DNA of 10,830 bases from Thiobacillaceae bacterium (GTDB taxonomy: Bacteria > Pseudomonadota > Gammaproteobacteria > Burkholderiales > Thiobacillaceae): contig JAAPAA010000294.1 of NCBI GenBank assembly GCA_012274165.1, positions 1 to 10,830 of the forward strand. Direction: 5' to 3'. The notes under the pieces were generated by a model. The model did no database searches. It saw only the letters and a list, made by a program, of their open reading frames with translations, and was not told the DNA's origin. Within the stretch, counting starts at the first letter, position 1. Each line of letters opens with the position of its first letter. Made by a program: the position numbers and the translations under genes. This document shows positions 6,058-10,830 of the stretch, one piece after another.

Positions 6058-7593
6058 CTATGCCTTGTCTGCAAATTTCGCCTTCAACAAGGCCTGCACA
6101 TGCCCGGCACTTTCGCCCGGGATAGCCATCGTCTGCTGGGCGGTCAGCCAGCCGCACGCAAATAGCGCCATCGGCCCCGCGTCGACCAGGCTCGGTGTCA
6201 GCAAACCGCACGCCACCTGCGCATCGCGGGCTCGCCCGAGGCTGTCTTGCGCAGTGCGCAACGCCGCCAGATACCGGCCGTATTTACGCCCGGCAAACAA
6301 GCTCTGAAAAAACTCGGCCGCATAACGCTGGCGTTTGATGGCAATGCGCAGTCGATGGCGCTGTAAAGTGTTCAGCTTGCCGAACACGCGCGCGCCGCGA
6401 ACAACGCGGCGCTGCCCCTTCTGCAGCGCCCGGCGCGCCCATTTATCCAGCGGCGACAACTGCACGAAACGTTGCGCTTCGGCTGCCGCGCGCCCCGCAG
6501 CATTCAAACGCCAGCCACGCTGCAACAGCCAGCGCTGACACGCCAGCAACCACGCGCCCGGATGCGCCTGCTGCAGCGTCACCCGCATGCTGGCGCGCAT
6601 CTCGGCGCGCTGCGCTTCCAGTGCGGCCAGACCCTGCTGCCACCCCGCCGCATCCGGGTAATGCGCGGCAATCGGCTGCAGCGTTTCACTGCACAGCACG
6701 TCCCAGTCGCGCGCCGGGCCAAGCGCGGCAGCCAGGGCACGCAGCTCCGCCAACAGGTCCTCCGGCACCGCGCATACCCGGCGAAACACGCGCAGCGCCG
6801 CACGCAGGCGCCGCAATGCCACCCGCGCCTGATGCACGTATTCGATGTCGTCGGAATCCAGCACGCCGGGTAGATTCGCCTGAAATTGGCTCAGGCAGTC
6901 CTGGCACACCGCGGCAAAACCGTCTTCCACGCTCAGGCCCGGCTTCAGCGCCAGCGGCCCGGCGTTAACCGGTGCCAGACTCTGCTGATGGGCCAGACGC
7001 ACGCCTCGTTCCGCTTTGCTGCTATCCAGCGGCAGGTAATCCAGTTGCGGCCCCCAGTCCAGCGCCAGCGCAAACAGGGCATCCGGCTGGCCACTTTTCA
7101 ATTCGAGCTCGATTTCGCAAATCGGCTGGCACTGCGCGCCGGAGCGAACTTCGCCCACATCGAGCGCCACTTCGATCGCCGTGCCATGCTCGCCCACCAG
7201 TTGCCAGCTGGTGCGCTGGAAATCGGTTTCAAACACCGGTGCCAGCTGCGCGCGCAAGGCTTCTGGCACCCATGCCTGCGCCTCGGCAGGAAAACGGCTC
7301 CAGTCCGGCGTGCGACCGCTGATCGCCACTTCATATTCGGCTCGCCGCGACAAACCGCCACTGCGTTCACCTTCGGTTTTCAGCGTTTGTAGCCAGCGGC
7401 GGCCGACGCGCCGCACCCGCAACGCAATTCCCTGCGCGCTCAGGGCAAAATCCGGCGTGTCGAAATAGCGGGTAAGCAGGGCTTGCTGCACCGGGGGGAC
7501 GCGCCGTCGCGCCATCAGCTTGACGAAGGCTGCGGCCTGCTGCCGCGGCAGCGCCAGTTTGAGCTCGACTTCTACTGGGTGCGTCGCATTCAT
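6058..7593 (-). CDS. CYTH-CHAD domain protein (triphosphate/polyphosphate hydrolase-type)
   Basis: The 511-residue product joins two domains. The N-terminal CYTH triphosphate-tunnel metalloenzyme domain covers about residues 6-205. It shows the E-x-E-x-K motif (E8, E10, K12), R59 and R61, K72, an acidic E-x-E-x-E pair of strands near 160-164, and the closing S-K-A-E-R-G at 192-197. The CHAD domain covers about 224-505, with basic helices containing H254, R257, R261-R262, R264 and later H413, R416, K420, R423 and Y424. CYTH enzymes such as E. coli YgiF hydrolyse triphosphate; CHAD domains bind polyphosphate. I chose the ATG at 7593 because it puts E-x-E-x-K near the N-terminus as in the family. 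The frame stays open into ppk1, but that part is antisense to a clear gene. An ATG at 7644 (17 more residues) is a weaker alternative. Neither start has a strong ribosome site. It is divergent from ppk1. Confidence 0.92.
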   Translation of the reverse strand: MNATHPVEVELKLALPRQQAAAFVKLMARRRVPPVQQALLTRYFDTPDFALSAQGIALRVRRVGRRWLQTLKTEGERSGGLSRRAEYEVAISGRTPDWSRFPAEAQAWVPEALRAQLAPVFETDFQRTSWQLVGEHGTAIEVALDVGEVRSGAQCQPICEIELELKSGQPDALFALALDWGPQLDYLPLDSSKAERGVRLAHQQSLAPVNAGPLALKPGLSVEDGFAAVCQDCLSQFQANLPGVLDSDDIEYVHQARVALRRLRAALRVFRRVCAVPEDLLAELRALAAALGPARDWDVLCSETLQPIAAHYPDAAGWQQGLAALEAQRAEMRASMRVTLQQAHPGAWLLACQRWLLQRGWRLNAAGRAAAEAQRFVQLSPLDKWARRALQKGQRRVVRGARVFGKLNTLQRHRLRIAIKRQRYAAEFFQSLFAGRKYGRYLAALRTAQDSLGRARDAQVACGLLTPSLVDAGPMALFACGWLTAQQTMAIPGESAGHVQALLKAKFADKA

Positions 7594-7598
7594 ATAAT
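7593..7598 (+). promoter_or_regulatory. Possible -10 box for ppk1
   Basis: TATAAT lies 61 bases before the ppk1 ATG in the AT-rich gap between ppk1 and the divergent CYTH-CHAD gene, and touches the start codon of the latter. No good -35 or extended -10 is present (TTCTAC at 17-base spacing), so an activator may be needed or the match may be chance. The predicted leader would include the short palindrome TGTTCGGGAACA at 7607-7618. Confidence 0.3.
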
Positions 7599-7659
7599 AA
7601 TTGTCATGTTCGGGAACAGGCTGCCGTTTATCATTGAAGTTCATCACAAATACTAGACC

Positions 7660-9720
7660 ATGAATCTTCCCAGTCCCGACAGTCTGATCAACCGTGAACT
7701 CGGCATCCTCGCTTTTCATCGCCGCGTACTGGCGCAGGCCGACGATCCCCAGGTGCCGCTGCTGGAACGGCTGCGCTTCCTCTGCATCGTGTCCAGCAAC
7801 ATGGACGAGTTCTTCGAGGTGCGGATGGCCGGACTCAAGGAGCAGATCCGCGCCAACTCCACCCAGCGCTCGGACGATGGCCTCACCCCGGGCCAGCAAT
7901 ACCGCGCCGTTGCAGACATGGCGCACGATCTGGTCGCACGGCAATACGAGCTGCTCAACCGCGACGTAATTCCTGCGCTGGCGAAGCGCGACATCCATTT
8001 TTTCCGCCGCACTCATTGGACTGAAAGCCAATCAGCGTGGATCCACGAGTATTTTCTGCGCGAGCTGATGCCGGTTCTTACGCCGGTAGGGCTCGATCCC
8101 TCGCACCCGTTCCCGCGTGTGCTCAACAAGAGTCTGAATTTTGCGGTCGAGCTGTCCGGCCGTGACGCCTTTGGCCGCAACTCCGGCGCCGCGGTAGTGC
8201 AGGCGCCGCGTTCGCTGCCACGCTTCATTCGCATGCCAGAAGACATCGCCGGTGGCGAATACGGCTTTGTGTTCCTCTCCTCGATCTTGCACGCCCACGT
8301 CGGCGAACTGTTCACCGGGATGACGGTGAAAGGCTGCTACCAGTTCCGCGTCACCCGCAATTCCGATTTGTTTGTCGACGACGAAGAAACCAAGAACCTG
8401 CGCCAGGCGCTGCAGGGCGAATTGCCGCAGCGGCATTTCGGCGCGGCCGTTCGGCTCGAAGTGGCCGACAACTGTTCGGAATCGATGACGGAATTTTTGC
8501 TCGAACAGTTCGAGCTCGAACGCGATGACCTCTATCAGGTAAACGGCCCGGTCAACCTGGTGCGCCTGATGCAGGTGCCCGACTGGGTCGATCGCCCCGA
8601 ACTCAAGTTCACCCCGTTCACTCCCGCCCTGGCCGCCCGCCTCGCCAACAAGGAAGACATCTTCGCCCAGATCAAAAAAGGCGACATCCTGCTGCACCAC
8701 CCGTTTGAATCGTTCCAGCCGGTGATCAACTTCATCGAGCAGGCGGCGCTTGATCCCAACGTCGTCGCCATCCGCCAGACTGTTTACCGCACCGGCACCG
8801 ATTCCAAGCTGATGATGGCGCTGATCCGCGCGGCAGAGTCGGGCAAGGAAGTCACCGTGGTGGTCGAGCTGATGGCGCGCTTCGACGAAGAAGCCAACAT
8901 CAACTGGGCGGCCCGGCTGGAAGAAGTCGGCGCGCACGTCATTTATGGCGTGATCGGCCACAAAACCCACGCCAAGCTCGCGCTCGTCATCCGCCGCGAA
9001 GGCAGCGAACTCAAGCGCTACGCGCATCTGGGCACCGGCAACTATCACGCCCGCACCGCCAAGATGTACACCGACTTTGGACTGATGACCTGCGACGAAG
9101 CCATCACCGCAGACACCAACAGCCTGTTCACCCAGATCACCGGGCTGGGCAAGGCGGGCAAACTCAAACGCCTGTGGCAGGCGCCATTCACCCTGCACAG
9201 CGAAGTGATTGCTGCAATCAAGCACGAAACCGAACTGGCGGTCGCCGGCAAACCCGCCGCCATCGTCGCCAAAATGAACTCGCTGCTGGAACCCCAGGTC
9301 ATCGCCAGCCTGTACGCCGCCTCGCAGGCAGGCGTCAGGATCGACCTCATCATCCGCGGTGTGTGCGCGCTGCGGCCCGGCATTGCCGGGCTGTCGGACA
9401 ACATCCGGGTGCGCTCGATCGTCGGCCGCTTCCTCGAGCACACACGGATTTTTTACTTCCGGAACGACGGCGACGAACTGGTCTACCTGTCATCCGCCGA
9501 CTGGATGGATCGCAATTTCTTCCGCCGCATCGAAACGGCCTTCCCTGTCCTCAACCCCAAGCTCAAAAAACGCGTCATCGTCGAAGGCCTGAAACCCTAT
9601 CTGCGCGACAACGTGCAAGCCTGGGAGATGCAGTCCGACGGCAGCTACCGCCGCCGCAAACCGGGCCGTGCCAAAGCCTACCAGGCCCAAACCATGCTGC
9701 TGGAGCTGATCGCGCGCTAA
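7660..9720 (+). CDS. ppk1: Polyphosphate kinase (PPK1)
   Basis: PPK1 reversibly transfers the ATP gamma-phosphate to inorganic polyphosphate and is the main polyphosphate maker in proteobacteria. The 686-residue length is normal. The N-terminal domain begins with N11-R-E-L and continues to the S-S-N-M-D-E-F-F block at 45-52 and V54-R-M-A-G. The head and two phospholipase-D-like C-terminal domains follow. The autophosphorylated catalytic histidine is H437 in K-T-H-A-K, the second active-site histidine is H594 in L-E-H-T-R, and the magnesium-site arginines are R377 and R407. These match E. coli H435, H592, R375 and R405 with a constant offset of two. The only small oddity is G-I in place of the common S-W after R-E-L. 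The ATG at 7660 lacks a strong ribosome site but gives the expected N-terminus. It is divergent from CYTH-CHAD and followed by a hairpin, so it may be a single-gene transcript. Confidence 0.98.
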   Translation: MNLPSPDSLINRELGILAFHRRVLAQADDPQVPLLERLRFLCIVSSNMDEFFEVRMAGLKEQIRANSTQRSDDGLTPGQQYRAVADMAHDLVARQYELLNRDVIPALAKRDIHFFRRTHWTESQSAWIHEYFLRELMPVLTPVGLDPSHPFPRVLNKSLNFAVELSGRDAFGRNSGAAVVQAPRSLPRFIRMPEDIAGGEYGFVFLSSILHAHVGELFTGMTVKGCYQFRVTRNSDLFVDDEETKNLRQALQGELPQRHFGAAVRLEVADNCSESMTEFLLEQFELERDDLYQVNGPVNLVRLMQVPDWVDRPELKFTPFTPALAARLANKEDIFAQIKKGDILLHHPFESFQPVINFIEQAALDPNVVAIRQTVYRTGTDSKLMMALIRAAESGKEVTVVVELMARFDEEANINWAARLEEVGAHVIYGVIGHKTHAKLALVIRREGSELKRYAHLGTGNYHARTAKMYTDFGLMTCDEAITADTNSLFTQITGLGKAGKLKRLWQAPFTLHSEVIAAIKHETELAVAGKPAAIVAKMNSLLEPQVIASLYAASQAGVRIDLIIRGVCALRPGIAGLSDNIRVRSIVGRFLEHTRIFYFRNDGDELVYLSSADWMDRNFFRRIETAFPVLNPKLKKRVIVEGLKPYLRDNVQAWEMQSDGSYRRRKPGRAKAYQAQTMLLELIAR

Positions 9721-9721
9721 A

Positions 9722-9749
9722 CCCTTCGGCCCTCAGAACGGGGCAAGGG
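9722..9749 (+). other. Hairpin right after ppk1 (terminator-like, no U run)
   Basis: CCCTT (9722-9726) pairs with AAGGG (9745-9749) and GCCC (9729-9732) with GGGC (9741-9744), leaving a two-base bulge and an eight-base loop. It begins one base after the ppk1 stop. No run of T follows, so intrinsic termination would be weak; it may act as an RNA 3' end stabiliser or be chance in GC-rich DNA. Confidence 0.35.
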
Positions 9750-9770
9750 GGTCAACAAAGCTTCACCCGA

Positions 9771-9788
9771 ATGCCACGCCGCTGTCAT
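9771..9788 (+). promoter_or_regulatory. Pho-box-like tandem repeat upstream of the metallophosphoesterase gene
   Basis: ATGCCAC, four bases, then CTGTCAT. The PhoB consensus is two CTGTCAT-type 7-mers separated by four bases. The second copy is a perfect match; the first matches at 4 of 7 positions (5 of 7 if the allowed final C is used). The spacer is GC-rich, unlike the usual A/T spacer. It ends 22 bases before the ATG, and a -10 at the usual distance would read only CCTGAT, so the evidence is modest. The likely PlcP-Agt identity of the genes downstream makes it worth recording. Confidence 0.3.
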
Positions 9789-9799
9789 CTGGGCGTGGC
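9773..9799 (+). repeat. Perfect 8-bp inverted repeat just before the metallophosphoesterase start
   Basis: GCCACGCC (9773-9780) and GGCGTGGC (9792-9799) are exact reverse complements around an 11-base loop. As RNA this hairpin would end 11 bases before the ATG, over the region where a ribosome site should be. No T run follows. It overlaps the Pho-box-like element, with the CTGTCAT half-site in the loop. Confidence 0.45.
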
Positions 9800-9810
9800 C
9801 TGATGGCGGC

Positions 9811-10731
9811 ATGTTGAATCGCGTCACCAATCTGCTCCGCACCCGCCCGGATGGCTACACCCAGCAGCCGTCGGATGCCCTGCCCTGGTCTGCCAGCCAC
9901 ACTGCTTCCCCGCCTCCAGACTCCCCCCCTGCGCCCAGCCCTGCCCGCCACCATCGCACGCTGTGGATTTCCGACATCCACCTCGGCACGGCCGGTTGCC
10001 AGGCGCGCTACCTGCTCGATTTCCTGAAGCACAACGAATCCGACACGCTCTATCTGGTCGGCGACATCATCGACGGCTGGCAACTGCGCAAGGGTTGGTA
10101 CTGGCCGCGCTCGCACAACGACGTGGTGCAAAAGCTGCTGCGCAAGGCGCGCAAGGGCACCCGGGTGATCTACGTGCCCGGCAACCACGATTCGATGGCG
10201 CGGCAATTCATGGGGCTGGCGTTTGGCGATATCGAAGTGGCCGACGAGGTCATCCACGTCACCGCCGACGGCAGGCGTTTTCTGGTCACCCATGGCGACC
10301 TTTTCGATGGCGTGATGCAGCACGCGCGCTGGCTGGCCTATCTGGGCGATAGCGGCTACACCCTGATCCTGGCGCTCAACCGCTGGTTCAACGGCATGCG
10401 CACGCGCCTGGGCTACCCCTACTGGTCGCTGTCGCAATACATCAAGCACAAGGTCAAGAATGCGGTCAGCTTCATCACCGCGTTCGAGAAAGTGATGACC
10501 GACGAAGCGCGCCGGCGCGATTGCGATGGCGTCATCTGCGGCCACATCCACAAGGCCGAGATCCGTGATCTCGACGGCCTCTTGTACTGCAACGATGGCG
10601 ACTGGGTGGAAAGCCTGACCGCGCTTGCCGAATCCGCCGACGGCACGCTCGAAATCATCCACTCGCCCCACTGCCTGGAAGCGCCCAGTGCCCCCGGCAA
10701 ACTAATCGCAACCGTTCTGGAGACACCATGA
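9811..10731 (+). CDS. Calcineurin-like metallophosphoesterase, COG2908 (PlcP-like; often annotated UDP-2,3-diacylglucosamine diphosphatase)
   Basis: The 306-residue product has all five metallophosphoesterase motifs: S-D-I-H-L-G at 54-59, G-D-I-I-D at 84-88, G-N-H-D at 124-127, T-H-G-D at 160-163 and G-H-I-H at 244-247. These supply the two-metal centre. The stretches around them (W-Y-W-P-R-S-H-N-D-V-V at 96-106, K-V-K-N-A-V at 214-219, N-D-G-D-W-V-E-S at 261-268) are typical of the COG2908 branch that includes PlcP. PlcP cleaves phospholipids to diacylglycerol during phosphate starvation. True LpxH proteins are shorter (about 240 residues) and lack these helices. Residues 1-48 are an unusual Pro/Ser/Ala-rich leader with no membrane helix; no other in-frame ATG lies before the catalytic domain. 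Its stop overlaps the next start as ATGA. The PlcP role is inferred; a role in lipid A synthesis remains possible. Confidence 0.88.
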   Translation: MLNRVTNLLRTRPDGYTQQPSDALPWSASHTASPPPDSPPAPSPARHHRTLWISDIHLGTAGCQARYLLDFLKHNESDTLYLVGDIIDGWQLRKGWYWPRSHNDVVQKLLRKARKGTRVIYVPGNHDSMARQFMGLAFGDIEVADEVIHVTADGRRFLVTHGDLFDGVMQHARWLAYLGDSGYTLILALNRWFNGMRTRLGYPYWSLSQYIKHKVKNAVSFITAFEKVMTDEARRRDCDGVICGHIHKAEIRDLDGLLYCNDGDWVESLTALAESADGTLEIIHSPHCLEAPSAPGKLIATVLETP

Positions 10732-10830
10732 AAGTCATGATCGTGACCGATGCCTGGTCACCGCAAGTCAACGGCGTGGTGCGCACGCTCACCACCACCC
10801 GCCGTGAACTGCAGGCCATGGGGAATCAGG
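10728..10830 (+). CDS. GT4-type glycosyltransferase, partial (Agt-like or mannosyltransferase)
   Basis: Only the first 34 residues are in the window. They start M-K-V-M-I-V-T-D-A-W and continue with Q13-V-N-G-V-V-R-T-L, the N-terminal pattern of GT4 retaining glycosyltransferases: a first Rossmann strand, then the Gly-rich acceptor-side loop before the first helix. This form is common in GDP-mannose-dependent mannosyltransferases and in Agt-type diacylglycerol glycosyltransferases. The start has a GGAG ribosome site (10719-10722, spacer 5) and overlaps the metallophosphoesterase stop as ATGA, so the two are co-translated. Next to a PlcP-like enzyme, the best guess is transfer of a sugar to the diacylglycerol released by its neighbour, making a glycolipid. 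Donor and acceptor cannot be judged from this fragment. Confidence 0.82.
   Translation, partial: MKVMIVTDAWSPQVNGVVRTLTTTRRELQAMGNQ

Noticed and set aside
7600..7611. The 11-mer TTGTCATGTTC seen both here and on the minus strand near 6026-6037
   Set aside because: An 11-base match is expected by chance several times in a 10.8-kb window on two strands, and the flanks do not match.
7601..7618. Full Pho box upstream of ppk1
   Set aside because: Only one half-site-like TTGTCAT is present; the positions 11 bases to either side match the 7-mer at about one of seven bases.
7594..8031. N-terminal extension of the CYTH-CHAD frame by 146 residues
   Set aside because: The extension is antisense to the conserved start of ppk1 and precedes the E-x-E-x-K motif that should be near the N-terminus.
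8032..9441. Minus-strand open frame of 469 codons opposite ppk1
   Set aside because: Antisense shadow of a strongly conserved gene; its composition (Val, Gly, Asp, His rich) reflects the reverse of ppk1 codons.

Overview
The window is GC-rich, gene-dense chromosomal DNA, most likely from a betaproteobacterium, perhaps a Thiobacillus or Gallionella/Nitrosomonadales-type organism. That is inferred from base composition, codon use and the gene types, not from a marker gene. I see no mobile element, CRISPR array, tRNA or rRNA. Every gap between genes is short (about 105 bases at most).

Positions 1 to about 5440, all on the minus strand, hold a flagellar-type export cluster in the transcription order fliF, fliG, fliH, fliI, fliJ, an unassigned 155-residue gene, fliO (cut by the window edge). 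Every junction is a start/stop overlap (ATGA, TAATG, TGATG or 11 bases), so this is one translationally coupled operon. Together the genes would encode the MS ring (FliF), rotor/C-ring base (FliG), the ATPase complex (FliH, FliI, FliJ) and a regulator of export-gate assembly (FliO). Several things are unusual: FliF is compact, FliG has lost switch and torque motifs, no fliE precedes fliF, and fliK, fliL, fliM and fliN are missing between fliJ and fliO. In their place is one small protein with weak FliM/SctQ-like features. FliI and FliH look conventional. This divergent flagellar or flagellum-derived apparatus is the most interesting part of the window.

Positions about 5504 to 9720 hold a polyphosphate and phosphohistidine region. 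sixA (histidine phosphatase) and a CYTH-CHAD two-domain protein lie on the minus strand, the latter divergent from ppk1 (polyphosphate kinase) on the plus strand. CYTH domains typically hydrolyse triphosphate or polyphosphate, and CHAD domains bind polyphosphate, so the divergent pair looks like a polyphosphate synthesis/turnover module.

Positions 9811 to the end, on the plus strand, hold a COG2908 metallophosphoesterase. It overlaps by 4 bases the start of a GT4-type glycosyltransferase, which runs off the window. The protein resembles PlcP, and this gene pair matches the PlcP-Agt arrangement used for phospholipid-to-glycolipid remodelling under phosphate limitation. A Pho-box-like element lies just before the first gene. 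With ppk1 alongside, the right half of the window has a phosphate-economy theme; this is inference.
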